A stretch of 64,000 nucleotides of DNA from Novipirellula aureliae. GTDB lineage: Bacteria > Planctomycetota > Planctomycetia > Pirellulales > Pirellulaceae. Location of the stretch: contig NZ_SJPY01000001.1 in the NCBI RefSeq assembly GCF_007860185.1, positions 581,132 to 645,131 of the forward strand. Reading direction: 5' to 3'. Shown here piece after piece: positions 54,261 through 63,757 of this stretch; within the stretch, counting starts at the first letter, position 1; the number at the start of each line of letters is the position of its first letter. The notes beneath the pieces are model-generated. The model had not been told where the DNA came from, made no database searches, and was given only the letters and a program-made list of their open reading frames with translations. The translations under genes and the position numbers were made by a program.

Positions 54261-56081
54261 TCAATCCGAAGCGTGGGTCTTCTTGTGCCGGTAGGGGTTG
54301 AACAATAAATAGTTCAAGTGCCGGTACAGGTCGCTGTTGGCCAACAGTTCCGAGTGTTTTCCTTCGCCAGCCAATCGGGGTCCGTTGAGCAGTACCACCC
54401 GGTCGGCCGAGCGGAGGGTTTGTAGTCGACGTGGCAAAACAATCACGAGGCTGCCGTTTTGAGAAAGTTTTTTGAGGCATGCCAACGTTGGGTCCTCGGG
54501 CAAATGCTCCGCTGGCGACGATGGTTCGACAACAATCAAGACAGATGGTTTGTGCAGCATCGCCCGAGCGATGCCGATCGCATAGGTCGTTTCCTCTTGC
54601 AACTGGCCATCGCCAAGCGTGATGAATGTATTCAAGCCTTCGGGTAGTCGTTGCAGTCGATCGTAGACATCCAAACGTTCGAGCACGTTCATCACATCGC
54701 TATTGTTAAACCCGCTATCCCCGCCCCGAACGTTCTCTTCGATCGTGCCATCCCAAAGCGGCCCGGAAGGGTCCACCCACATGACATTTCGAGACAAGGC
54801 TTTGGGGTGAATGTCTAGCAGTGGGATATCGTCGATCGACAATTGGCCTTCATGAGGGCGGCCAAATCCCATCATCAATTCTGTCAACGCGCGAGTCGAA
54901 ACGGAGTCGGTTCCAAGAATCGCAACAAGACTCGCGGGTTTCAGCTTCAAGCTAAAATTGCTCAAGATCGAGCGACCAATGGAATCGTGCAAGCTGACAT
55001 CACTCACGTCGAGAGATTTTCGCAGGCCGACCAATCCGACACGCTGCTCACTGGCCGGCGCGTCTTCGCTTTGTCGCAGGTAGCTATAAACGGAATCGCT
55101 CGATTCGTCGCTGATTTTCAGTTGTCCCGACAATTGGACCAACCGATGAATCCCGACGACGGCGGAAGTGAGGGAAAGCCCCAAGACGAAGGCCGCTGGG
55201 ACGCTTAAGCCGTTGTCACCGACTAGTAAATTGCCGCCAAGGCCGAGGATTAAAATTCCAACCGCGAGTGCTCCGCAGAAAAACAAAATGGGCCACAGTC
55301 GGCTGTGCCGTGATTGTTCGCTGCTCAACCGACGGTAAAGCGATTCGAGTTCTGCACCAAACGCCCGATCTGCCATCCCCTGGGTTTGCAAGCGGGCTAA
55401 GAGTGGAGCTTGGCCGACGATTTCAGCCATCCGCTGCCGTGATCTGGGAACTTCCCAATCGAGGACCTCATCCTCGTCGCTGACACTAAGCCATTGGTAC
55501 AACAGCCACAGCAGAACGCCAAAGATGACGGCCAAGACCGCTAGCCAGACATTGACAAGCAAACCAACGATCACGCTACCGAGAAGCGTCACAATGCTGC
55601 GTGGAATAGCGCGAAACCACATCGAAAGGCCCGCTTGAATTTGAGGCAGATGAGCGCTGATCAACTGCTCGACGCGAACATACTGTGCCGCCGCACCTTC
55701 AACTTCTGCGCGGCGAAGGCTTTGCTGCAAGACTCTCCGGTGCAGACCTTTCACGATGCTACGAGCGAGTGCGTCGGAGCTGCGGCGCTGCATCCAAACC
55801 GCTAGTGAGAACAGGCCCGCTACGAAGACGGTAAAGAATACCAACTCAAGTAGTTGCAGTAGCGGACTCTGAGCCAAGAAGCGATCCGGAATGGCTACCT
55901 TCAAGTAGGTGCCGAGCCGTATGGAGGGGCTCATCAATCCGCTTGAATTGAGCAAGGCGACAATCAAGCCCACCAAGATGATTAACAGCAGTGGAAGTAA
56001 GCCAGCAACAAGTGACCAGACGTGACGGCCCAATTCGCCACGCGCCTCGGGTTCACTTCGGGGGGCGGCAAGTCGTCTCAT
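54261..56081 (-). CDS. ABC half-transporter with degenerate ATPase domain
   Basis: A 606-aa protein laid out as an exporter half-transporter: about six helices in residues 20-330, then an ATPase-like domain from 355. Key motifs are lost. Walker A (residues 390-397) is GTDSVSTR, with no GK(S/T). The signature is LGDGQ in place of LSGGQ. Walker B (VLIVVEP) has Val at the Asp position. The H-loop His is replaced (VLPRRL). Fold-conserved segments such as ILSNFSLKLKPASLVAI and GLNTFITLGDG remain. The reading frame is intact, so it is not a recent pseudogene. It is probably a non-hydrolytic partner. The permease gene lies upstream. Confidence 0.88.
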   Translation of the reverse strand: MRRLAAPRSEPEARGELGRHVWSLVAGLLPLLLIILVGLIVALLNSSGLMSPSIRLGTYLKVAIPDRFLAQSPLLQLLELVFFTVFVAGLFSLAVWMQRRSSDALARSIVKGLHRRVLQQSLRRAEVEGAAAQYVRVEQLISAHLPQIQAGLSMWFRAIPRSIVTLLGSVIVGLLVNVWLAVLAVIFGVLLWLLYQWLSVSDEDEVLDWEVPRSRQRMAEIVGQAPLLARLQTQGMADRAFGAELESLYRRLSSEQSRHSRLWPILFFCGALAVGILILGLGGNLLVGDNGLSVPAAFVLGLSLTSAVVGIHRLVQLSGQLKISDESSDSVYSYLRQSEDAPASEQRVGLVGLRKSLDVSDVSLHDSIGRSILSNFSLKLKPASLVAILGTDSVSTRALTELMMGFGRPHEGQLSIDDIPLLDIHPKALSRNVMWVDPSGPLWDGTIEENVRGGDSGFNNSDVMNVLERLDVYDRLQRLPEGLNTFITLGDGQLQEETTYAIGIARAMLHKPSVLIVVEPSSPAEHLPEDPTLACLKKLSQNGSLVIVLPRRLQTLRSADRVVLLNGPRLAGEGKHSELLANSDLYRHLNYLLFNPYRHKKTHASD

Positions 56082-56141
56082 CGGTCAACTCATGCAGTAA
56101 ACAAGGTGGTTATCGGCAAAACACGCAGGCTTACTCCGTGT

Positions 56142-56226
56142 GCCAAGTCGCGGGCAGTGTGCCAAGTCACGGGCCTTACGCCAAGTCACGGGCCTTACGC
56201 TAAGTCACGGGCCTTACGCCAAGTCG
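56142..56226. repeat. 19-bp tandem repeat at gene end
   Basis: GCCAAGTCACGGGCCTTAC occurs in about four tandem copies from 56142, and a fifth partial copy lies inside the permease gene's last codons. The unit contains that gene's stop codon region. Confidence 0.85.
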
Positions 56227-58010
56227 CGATCTTCAAACAACAACATGGCCAGCATCCAAATCGCAAAGGCGAAGCAGACCAGATAGTTAAAAGCACCCGC
56301 CAAATAAATCAATGGAATCTGATTACCTGCGTCTACCGCCGATTGTACATTAAAAACATTCAAGTTGGGGATTACCACCGCGATTAACTTGCCCACAAAT
56401 CCCACCAAAACGTTTTCTCCTCGATCGGACGCGACCAGTGGCGACGTCAGGTTTCCGATCACGTAAATTACGAAACAGGTGATGAAATTCGCGAGCAGCG
56501 GTAATCGCGTCGCCAGTGCGACGGCGATCGCTCCGATCGCCATTGTTTGCATGAAGTATAGCCCAATCACGGGTAGCGTCGTCATGATCTCTTCATGACC
56601 GGTTTGCCAAACGGTTTCACCGCGGCTGAACTCACGAGCGTCATAGATCGGCTTGTAACTCACCACGACCGCCAAAACAGCAGACAAAATGACGAATAGC
56701 ACCAATACCGACAGCATGATTCCAGCGTACTTGCCTAGAACAAACGATCGGCGGCTAACCGGCTTGCTGAGGACGGTTAGCGCCGTGCGTCCTTCGATCT
56801 CTTCGCTAACCGACGTTCCCGCACTCCAGACCGCTTGCAGCATGCCGAGAACCATGATGAGTGTCACGCCAGAATCTTTCAGGAGCCGAATGTCATCGCC
56901 CAACGTGTTGAACGGAATGATCCCGAACAGCAGAATGCCGAACAGACCAATGGCGAGTAGCAGTAGATAGAGTGGTTGAGCCATTTCATTTTTGGCTGTC
57001 GAAAGCGACAATGCCCATACTCGCGGTGCCGCTTGGCGAAAGACCATCATCGCGGTAATCAGCAAAAAGAAACTAACGCCTCCCCAAACAATTGAACTCG
57101 CCTGAGGAACAAGCGGCCGGTTTTTGAACGTGAACACCACCTCGGCAGGGTCGATTTCGCGGTTTTGAATGTGTAGCTTTTCTGGATCGAACGGGACGGG
57201 GGATTCGTCGCGGTCTTCGAGTCGATAGACAAGTGGTTCGCCCTCATTCACGCGAATAGGAGTCCGGCTAAACTCGGACGGTTCCGCTGCATCGCCCAGC
57301 ATAATCGTGCGATTGCTTTCGATCGTCAATTCAGAAACGTTGCGAAGCTGATAGTCGATATTGGCCGGGAAAAACGGTGTCTCCGCAGCTGGCATGTCAG
57401 GCGTCGCTTCAATGGGAACGACCATTCGCTCTGTTCCGTCGCCAACCAAATTGACCGCCTTCACCGATTCCAAAATCCCACGAGGGTTGTCGACCAAGGG
57501 GGTCGAAGCCAAACCGATCAATGCAAAAATGCCTGCGGTTGAGAGGATGTAGGGGACGACCCCTTCACTAAACATCGCCGACCATTCCGATCGAGTCCGA
57601 TGCCACATTCCGTAAATCACGGCAAACCCTAAAAGCAAGCCGATTGCGATCAATGGCATGTACAGTGTGCCAGCATAATCGCCCGCCAATGGGACATATT
57701 GAGAACACAAACCTGCAGAAAACAGAGCACCTAGAATCAAAGACGCTGCGATACCGGTCTTGGGGCTGTCGGCTAAATTCCCCAGTCCAGGGACAAACGA
57801 CAAAATTGATAGGCCCCCATAAATCAAGACGGCAACCAGAAATCCAAGTAGCAAAGCAAGCGAAAGAACCCAAATCGGTGTCAGCCAGACCGGTAACCAT
57901 TGGGACACCTGCGCAACGATCAACCCCGAATGCAGCGAATCTCCCAATGAGAGCAGGTCAAGGCGAAAGCAGGAGAGGGAAGCGAGTGACGGATCAACGC
58001 AAGAAGTCAT
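56214..58010 (-). CDS. ABC-2-type permease
   Basis: A roughly 598-aa permease. Segments of family type include GRTALTVLSKPVSRRSFVLGK and KYAGIMLSVLVLFVILSAVL, typical of ABC-2 (copper-enzyme-maturation-like) permeases. About ten helices surround a large non-membrane domain (residues 195-310), rich in beta strands, that I cannot name. Starts at 58010 (ATG after AAGG) and 58064 are possible. It lies 132 bp from the degenerate ABC gene. No intact ATPase is adjacent. Confidence 0.85.
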   Translation of the reverse strand: MTSCVDPSLASLSCFRLDLLSLGDSLHSGLIVAQVSQWLPVWLTPIWVLSLALLLGFLVAVLIYGGLSILSFVPGLGNLADSPKTGIAASLILGALFSAGLCSQYVPLAGDYAGTLYMPLIAIGLLLGFAVIYGMWHRTRSEWSAMFSEGVVPYILSTAGIFALIGLASTPLVDNPRGILESVKAVNLVGDGTERMVVPIEATPDMPAAETPFFPANIDYQLRNVSELTIESNRTIMLGDAAEPSEFSRTPIRVNEGEPLVYRLEDRDESPVPFDPEKLHIQNREIDPAEVVFTFKNRPLVPQASSIVWGGVSFFLLITAMMVFRQAAPRVWALSLSTAKNEMAQPLYLLLLAIGLFGILLFGIIPFNTLGDDIRLLKDSGVTLIMVLGMLQAVWSAGTSVSEEIEGRTALTVLSKPVSRRSFVLGKYAGIMLSVLVLFVILSAVLAVVVSYKPIYDAREFSRGETVWQTGHEEIMTTLPVIGLYFMQTMAIGAIAVALATRLPLLANFITCFVIYVIGNLTSPLVASDRGENVLVGFVGKLIAVVIPNLNVFNVQSAVDAGNQIPLIYLAGAFNYLVCFAFAIWMLAMLLFEDRDLA

Positions 58011-58521
58011 TTCGAGTCGACCTTCGAAAATGGAAAACATGCCGGAGCGGTAACGAATCAGCAAACAATGCTACGGGCGCATCGGCACCCAGCGTGGGAT
58101 TACCTACGGATTCGGGATAGGAAAGGTTCGCCAGAATGTTGTTTTGCACCGCGAGCCGAGCGAGTGAAGCGTACGCATCGAGATACACGCAGCCCGCGGG
58201 GCACCCAGTCAAACCCGGATTCTTAGCAACTTCTCGGCAAACGCCATCGGCGATGGCTGCCAAAAATCCGAAAAGACTGCATTTCTGTACCCGTACCCGT
58301 ACCCGTACCCGTACCCGTACCCGTACCCGTACCCGTACCCGTACCCGTACCCGTACCCGTACCCGTACCCGTACCCGTACTCGTGCCCGTACTCGTGCCC
58401 GTACTCGTGCCCGTACTCGTGCCCGTACTCGTACTCCTGCTCAGCCTGCGGCGGTACTCCTACTCCTGCTCGAAGCGGCCTGGGCGTCCGAGTGCGAGTT
58501 TTTGCTGATTTTGGGTGGCGA
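58011..58521. other. Intergenic region holding a hexanucleotide array
   Basis: Flanks a GTACCC array at 58287-58437. No gene is called; frames through it yield only Arg-Thr repeats. Confidence 0.6.
58287..58437. repeat. GTACCC hexanucleotide array grading into 12-bp units
   Basis: About 15.7 copies of GTACCC (58287-58380) lead into four copies of TCGTGCCCGTAC (58381-58428), then TCGTAC and TCCTGC. It is the largest array in the window. Confidence 0.9.
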
Positions 58522-59037
58522 TCAGCCGGGCGGTACGACCAATGTCTGCAACTGTTGGCGGATCACATCGGGAATCGTTACCTTTTTCAGGGATCCGCCA
58601 GGATGCAGTTCGCAGCAAACAGCAGTCAAGCTCCCCACGGCGACTTGGGTTGGCGGGAGCCCGTCGCTTGCTTTCGAGAAGCGAATTTCGTACTGGACAC
58701 TGGAGTTGCCGAGCTTTTTGATTGAAAGATCCAGATCGAGCAGGTCTTCAAAGCGGGCCACCGATTGGTAATCGCAGCTCGCCGCGACTCGGGGCCAGGT
58801 CACCGCTGTGTTTTTGAGACCTTCGTTTTCGGGGCCCGAGTTTTCGGGGCCTTCGTTTCCGAGGCCCGAGTTTCCGAGGCCCGAGTTTCCGAGGCCCGAG
58901 TTTCCGAGGACTGAGAAGCCGAGCGAACGGATCAGTTCATGCTCGGCTGACTCCATCATCGTAAAGAAAACGGAGAAATGGGCGATTCCGGCTGCATCGG
59001 TATCACGAAACTCGATGCGACGTTGGGTTCGGAACAC
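58522..59037 (-). CDS. Hotdog thioesterase with inserted tandem repeat
   Basis: A roughly 171-aa acyl-CoA thioesterase of the 4HBT type (FRTQRRIEFRDTDAAGIAHF, with catalytic Asp; then DLDLSIKKLGNSSVQYEIRF). An insert of GLGNSG and similar units (15-bp repeat) interrupts the domain at residues 48-78, between the first helix and AVTWPRVAASCDYQSVARF. The start is a GTG at 59037, one base after the rpsR stop, so it is translationally coupled. The frame continues through rpsR, which explains longer readings. Confidence 0.88.
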   Translation of the reverse strand: MFRTQRRIEFRDTDAAGIAHFSVFFTMMESAEHELIRSLGFSVLGNSGLGNSGLGNSGLGNEGPENSGPENEGLKNTAVTWPRVAASCDYQSVARFEDLLDLDLSIKKLGNSSVQYEIRFSKASDGLPPTQVAVGSLTAVCCELHPGGSLKKVTIPDVIRQQLQTLVVPPG

Positions 59038-59038
59038 T

Positions 59039-59317
59039 TTATTCGCCGACGAACGGCAGCAGAGCCATGAATCGAGCGCGTTTGACAGCTGCCGAAACCG
59101 CATGTTGGCTCGCAGCGGTGCATCCACTCTTGCGTCGTCCGGCGATCCGGCCTTGGCGATTGACCATTTTTTTCAGCAGCTCAACATCCTTGTAATCGAC
59201 GTACATTGGCCGCGGCCGCTGGCCATCGACAAAAATTGGATCTTTTCTTTTGGTGCGGGTACGTACACGGGATCGTTTGCGGGCACGGCTTCGCGTGCTC
59301 ATGGGACGTGGAGGCAT
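59039..59317 (-). CDS. rpsR: Ribosomal protein bS18
   Basis: A 92-aa 30S subunit protein. The core reads DYKDVELLKKMVNRQGRI and RKSGCTAASQHAVSAAVKRA, then ARFMALLPFVGE, all typical of bS18. The ATG at 59317 follows AGAGAG; a second ATG lies 15 bp on. The N-terminus is Arg/Ser-rich. In most bacteria rpsR follows rpsF and ssb; here it is alone with the thioesterase. Confidence 0.93.
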   Translation of the reverse strand: MPPRPMSTRSRARKRSRVRTRTKRKDPIFVDGQRPRPMYVDYKDVELLKKMVNRQGRIAGRRKSGCTAASQHAVSAAVKRARFMALLPFVGE

Positions 59318-59848
59318 CGATGGCTCTCTGAGGATAAATAAAGGGTGAACGGTCTGCTCTGTCGACTTGAAAACAAATAACGGGTAATTCAGCCCCGCAA
59401 TCGCGCAGTTCGACAAATACGGCCGACAAATCAATCGTTGCTTGTCGGCTCCCCTAACATGGAGTTTCGGCAGTATGCCGTTAAAAAAAGATGTTCGCAA
59501 GGGTATTTCCTTTCAGATTTGCCCTTTCGCAAAAGTCAAACCTTTGCCATATTTTCTATTCACTTCCCTCGTACCTCTCCCCTGCGATTGGTGCGACCGG
59601 GAAATTAGTAGCAGAAATTAGTAGCAGAGACGCGTGTGCGAATAGTGATTCGTGAAGGCGAATGGTGATTCGAGAAGATACCGTTTCTGCGGGACAAAAC
59701 TCTCTTTCGTAGCGAACGTATGACGTCCGTGATCCATTTTCCAGGCCCTGTCTAAACGTGACGTGATTTGTAGATCATGTCCCTGGAAATAACAGAATCA
59801 TTCGCAAGCCGAAGATTCAGATCGCGTGCATTGCCTAGGTAGAAGAAA
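59318..59848. other. Divergent intergenic region with repeats
   Basis: About 530 bp between rpsR and fusA. It holds a direct repeat AATTAGTAGCAGA near 59603-59628 and the tandem palindromes at 59639-59672. No gene is called. It should carry both promoters. Confidence 0.55.
59639..59672. promoter_or_regulatory. Tandem palindromes upstream of fusA
   Basis: CGAATAGTGATTCG (59639-59652) and CGAATGGTGATTCG (59659-59672) are palindromic and spaced 20 bp apart, 177 bp before fusA. Confidence 0.45.
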
Positions 59849-61936
59849 ATGAAGCTGGAGAAACTCAGGAACATCGGTATCAGTGCCCACATCGACTCGG
59901 GCAAGACGACGCTCAGCGAGCGGATCCTGTTCTACACTGGTCGAATTCATAAAATCGAAGAAGTTCGTGGTGGCGGCGATGGCGCGACGATGGACCATAT
60001 GGAACTTGAGCGGGAACGAGGGATTACGATCACCTCGGCAGCGACGAGCGTCGAATGGAAAGGCCACCCGATTAATTTGATCGACACGCCCGGACACGTT
60101 GACTTTACGGTCGAAGTGGAGCGTTCGTTGCGTGTACTCGATGGTGCCGTCTTGGTTCTGTGCAGCGTTGGCGGCGTCCAAAGCCAATCGATCACGGTTG
60201 ACCGGCAAATGAAACGCTACGGGATTCCTCGCGTGGCTTTCATCAATAAAATGGACCGAACGGGTGCAAATCCGTTTCGCGTCGTAACCCAGCTTCGTGA
60301 AAAGCTCGGGGCCGAGGCGTTCATGATGCAATACCCGATCGGCAAGGAAGACCAATTCAAAGGGGTGGTCGATCTGATCGAAATGAAGGCTCTTCTGAAT
60401 GAAGGCACCGAGGGCGAAAAGCTTGTCGAAGCTCCTATCCCTGAAGACATCAAAGACGAAGTCGATGCGGCTCGCGCCACGATGCTTGAAGCGCTTTCGA
60501 TGTACAGCGACGAAATGATGGAGCTTCTTCTGAGCGAAGAAGAAGTGCCCACGACGCTGATCTACAAGGTTGCTCGAGATGCTGTCTTGGCAGGTGCGAC
60601 ACCGGTCTACATGGGAACGGCCGTCAAAAACAAAGGTGTGCAACCCCTTTTAGACGCAGTCATCAGGTACTTGCCCAGTCCACTCGATCGTGAAATTCGC
60701 GGTAGAGATCCTTCCGACGAAGATCGCAAAATCGATCTGCGTCCCGACTTTGCACGTCCCTTCGTCGGCATGGCGTTCAAAATTGCCGACGATCCATTTG
60801 GCCAGCTGACGTTCATGCGAGTTTATCAAGGTCAAATCAAGAAGGGTGAAACCTACGTCAACCAGCGTACGAGCAAAACCGAACGGTTTAGCCGGATCGT
60901 GCGAATGCATAGCGATAAACGCGAAGAGATCGAAACCGCTTCGGCAGGCGATATTATCGCTGTCATGGGCATCGATTCTGCTAGCGGTGACACCTACGCA
61001 GCCGAACGAGACTTCTGTACCCTCGAGTCAATGTTCGTGCCAGAGCCAGTCATCAAGATCGCGGTGGCACCGAAGACACGATCGGACGGCGACAAACTCG
61101 GGAAGGCTTTGCAACGGTTCCGCAAAGAAGATCCTACTTTCCGTGTCGAGACCGATGAGGAAACGAACGAGATCTTGATCAGCGGAATGGGGGAACTTCA
61201 CTTGGAGGTTTATATCGAACGTATTCGTCGCGAGTACGGTGTCGAGATAATCGCCGGTGCTCCCAAGGTTAGTTATCGCGAAAGCCCGACCAAGTCGGTC
61301 GAGTTCGACTACAAGCACAAGAAGCAAACCGGTGGTAGCGGTCAATTCGCTCATATCAAGGGAATCCTTAGTCCGATCGCCTCGGATAGCGAAGACAGCT
61401 TCGAGTTCGAAGACAAGGTCACCGGTGGACGTATTCCAAAGCAATACATTCCTGCGGTTGAAAAGGGCTTCCGAGACAGTTTGGCGAAGGGACCCGTCGC
61501 CGAGTTCCCAGTGGTTGGTACAAAGATCGAATTGATCGACGGTAGCTATCACGAAGTTGACTCCTCCGAAAAGGCGTTCTACACCGCTGCAACCGGTTGT
61601 TTCCGCGAAAACTTCAAGAAGGCGGATCCGAAACTGCTCGAACCGATCATGAATGTCGAAATCGAATGCCCCGAGTCGTTCCAGGGAACCGTCGTTGGTG
61701 ACGTCATTCGTCGCCGTGGAATCATGTCAAGCAACGATATCGTCGAAGGCAATAGCGTCATCAAAGCAGAGGTTCCACTGGCCGAAACGTTTGGCTATGC
61801 AACCGACCTGCGAAGTATGACGCAAGGGCAAGGGACGTTTACGATGGAATTGGCGTTGTATCGCCAAACGCCGTCAAACGTGCAAGAAGAGATTATCGAA
61901 GCGAAAAAAAAGGCCCAGCTGGTAGGGGCTAAGTAG
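59849..61936 (+). CDS. fusA: Elongation factor G, mtEFG1/spdEFG1-like
   Basis: A 695-aa translocation GTPase. G1 is [21 protein letters not shown]3 is [19 protein letters not shown], and G4 is [12 protein letters not shown]. Domain IV-V segments [20 protein letters not shown] and [12 protein letters not shown] are conserved. The N-terminal IDSGKT and GRIHKIEEV, with [11 protein letters not shown], are nearer to mitochondrial EFG1 than to E. coli EF-G (IDAGKT). Known work groups spirochaete and planctomycete EF-Gs with mtEFG1. A second EF-G elsewhere would be expected. The start at 59849 follows GGTAGAAG. Confidence 0.95.
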   Translation: MKLEKLRNIGISAHIDSGKTTLSERILFYTGRIHKIEEVRGGGDGATMDHMELERERGITITSAATSVEWKGHPINLIDTPGHVDFTVEVERSLRVLDGAVLVLCSVGGVQSQSITVDRQMKRYGIPRVAFINKMDRTGANPFRVVTQLREKLGAEAFMMQYPIGKEDQFKGVVDLIEMKALLNEGTEGEKLVEAPIPEDIKDEVDAARATMLEALSMYSDEMMELLLSEEEVPTTLIYKVARDAVLAGATPVYMGTAVKNKGVQPLLDAVIRYLPSPLDREIRGRDPSDEDRKIDLRPDFARPFVGMAFKIADDPFGQLTFMRVYQGQIKKGETYVNQRTSKTERFSRIVRMHSDKREEIETASAGDIIAVMGIDSASGDTYAAERDFCTLESMFVPEPVIKIAVAPKTRSDGDKLGKALQRFRKEDPTFRVETDEETNEILISGMGELHLEVYIERIRREYGVEIIAGAPKVSYRESPTKSVEFDYKHKKQTGGSGQFAHIKGILSPIASDSEDSFEFEDKVTGGRIPKQYIPAVEKGFRDSLAKGPVAEFPVVGTKIELIDGSYHEVDSSEKAFYTAATGCFRENFKKADPKLLEPIMNVEIECPESFQGTVVGDVIRRRGIMSSNDIVEGNSVIKAEVPLAETFGYATDLRSMTQGQGTFTMELALYRQTPSNVQEEIIEAKKKAQLVGAK

Positions 61937-61963
61937 TGATCGCTGCGTCGATCGAATGATTGA

Positions 61964-62004
61964 AAACGAAAACGGCGACATGTCAAAAACATGTCGCCGT
62001 TTTT
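61964..62004 (+). terminator. Rho-independent terminator of fusA
   Basis: AACGGCGACATGT and ACATGTCGCCGTT form a 13-bp stem with a short AAAAA loop and a T-tract, about 30 bp after the stop. Confidence 0.93.
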
Positions 62005-62044
62005 TGTGGCGTCTCTGCCGAAAGCGGCTTCGCCGCAATGTCAC

Positions 62045-63460
62045 TCAGCTCGCCGAGCTGACGGCGGCATCGATTGACTCGGCTTCGTGATTGTCCTGAT
62101 GGCTGTGGAGAATCTGATAACGTTCTAGCAGGCGATAGAGTTTACGCCGATGGATGCCTAAGACTCGAGCGGTTTTTGCTTTGTTCCCATTCTCGCGTTC
62201 CAGCACCGCCAAGATATGTGCTTCGGTCACCTCATCGAGTAGATCACTTTTGGGATCGTTTTGCCTCGAAGACAGCGATCTTGTCGCGTCATTTTCAAGT
62301 CGATGCGCTTGGATCAAATCACGAGGTAAATCGTCGAGAGTGATCTCATCGTGGTCTGCCAAGATTGTCGCCCGCTCAATCACATTGATCAGTTCACGCA
62401 CGTTGCCAGGCCAATGATGTTCATTCATCGCCGCGCGAGCCTCGGCATCAATCGACCAGCCCTTCGGGATGAAATGATCGATCAACAAATCGACATCACG
62501 ACGATGGTCACGCAGAGGCGGTAAATGAATTGGCAACACGTTCACGCGGTAGAACAGGTCTTCGCGAAACGTTCCTCGCTTGACATCCTCTGACAAATCG
62601 CGGTTGGTTGCCGCGATGATACGGACATCCACCTTGCGTTCCTTGTGCGAACCAATTCTTCGTATCGAGCCGTCCTCAAGCACTCGTAGCAATTTGGGTT
62701 GCAGCGACAATGGCATTTCTCCGAGTTCATCGATCAGAAGCGTGCCACCATTGGCGACCTCAAACAAACCTGGCTTGTCGGCATAAGCACCCGTGAAGGA
62801 ACCTTTTTCGTGACCGAATAATTCGCTCTCGACCAGCGATTCTGGTAGCGCTGCACAGTTGATCGCTAGGAACGGGTGATCTTTCAAATGGCTCGATCGC
62901 CAAATCGTTTTGGCCACCACCTCTTTCCCCGTACCGCTTTCACCCGTGATCAAAACTGGCTTGCTGGTCGGCGCAATTCGCTTGATCCAGGTGGCGACGG
63001 TACGCATCTCTTCTGAATCGCCAATCAGCTCCGTAACCTTTTCATTCCGCGTCATCATCGCTTTGAGTTGTTTGTTTTCGCGGCGTAGCCGACTCCGATC
63101 ACGAGCTAATCGGCAATGATGCTCAAGGTCGCCGAGCGGGCAAGGCTTGGTCAAGTAATCCGTGGCTCCGAGTTTCATCGCTTGGACCGCCGATTCGATC
63201 GTTCCTTGGCCGGTTAAAATGACGACCTCCATGTCAATCTTGTCGTCTCGCAGGCGTTGCAATAGCTCGATACCCGACATCCCCGGCATATTCATATCGA
63301 AGACACCCACGTCAAAATCGTTACGTTGACAGATCGCCAATGCCTCGGCACCCCCCGCAGCAGCGACGACACGGTGCCCTTTCCGTTGCATCCACCGTGC
63401 GCACGAGTCGCGAAAATCGTAGTCATCTTCGACCAGCAAAACGGAAATCGATTCAACCAT
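62045..63460 (-). CDS. NtrC-family sigma-54-dependent response regulator
   Basis: A 471-aa transcription activator. The receiver domain has Asp55 as phosphorylation site (VGVFDMNMPG). The AAA+ domain has Walker A GESGTGKEVV, the sigma-54-contacting GSFTGAYAD loop and the sensor segment IAATNRDLSEDVKRG. A Fis-type helix-turn-helix ends it (KAKTARVLGIHRRKLYRLLE). It drives sigma-54 promoters when phosphorylated. No kinase is adjacent. The start at 63460 is an ATG. Confidence 0.95.
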   Translation of the reverse strand: MVESISVLLVEDDYDFRDSCARWMQRKGHRVVAAAGGAEALAICQRNDFDVGVFDMNMPGMSGIELLQRLRDDKIDMEVVILTGQGTIESAVQAMKLGATDYLTKPCPLGDLEHHCRLARDRSRLRRENKQLKAMMTRNEKVTELIGDSEEMRTVATWIKRIAPTSKPVLITGESGTGKEVVAKTIWRSSHLKDHPFLAINCAALPESLVESELFGHEKGSFTGAYADKPGLFEVANGGTLLIDELGEMPLSLQPKLLRVLEDGSIRRIGSHKERKVDVRIIAATNRDLSEDVKRGTFREDLFYRVNVLPIHLPPLRDHRRDVDLLIDHFIPKGWSIDAEARAAMNEHHWPGNVRELINVIERATILADHDEITLDDLPRDLIQAHRLENDATRSLSSRQNDPKSDLLDEVTEAHILAVLERENGNKAKTARVLGIHRRKLYRLLERYQILHSHQDNHEAESIDAAVSSAS

Positions 63461-63573
63461 TGTCCCTGCACCTATGAGCCATCGTTCTATTGCCTAGGCT
63501 TTGTCTGAATACGTGGCAAACGCGGAAGCATCTTCAGGCAGAGCCTCGTGCGTTGTCAGCGTTTTCTTTCAGG

Positions 63574-63630
63574 GTAGTGGGTCTTGTTAAAGATCCTTCC
63601 GCATGAGGGATCTTTAACAAGATCCACTAC
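63574..63630. repeat. GATCC hairpin repeat, copy 3
   Basis: GTAGTGGGTCTTGTTAAAGA faces TCTTTAACAAGATCCACTAC with almost full pairing. Related to copies at 10413 and 18958. Confidence 0.85.
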
Positions 63631-63757
63631 TGCCAACCCTAATTCTCATCCCTGACAAAGCACTAGCACCGGAAAGACTCTATGGAGTGCAGTCCTAGTG
63701 CCAAGAACGGTTTAACTCATTAAACCATCGTTTTTCAAAAGAGTAAACCAAAATAAC

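Noticed and set aside
58287-58437. CRISPR array
   Set aside because: Units are 6-12 bp without spacers.
58136-58771. Plus-strand 211-codon frame rich in Arg-Thr
   Set aside because: It reads through the GTACCC array and then antisense to the thioesterase.
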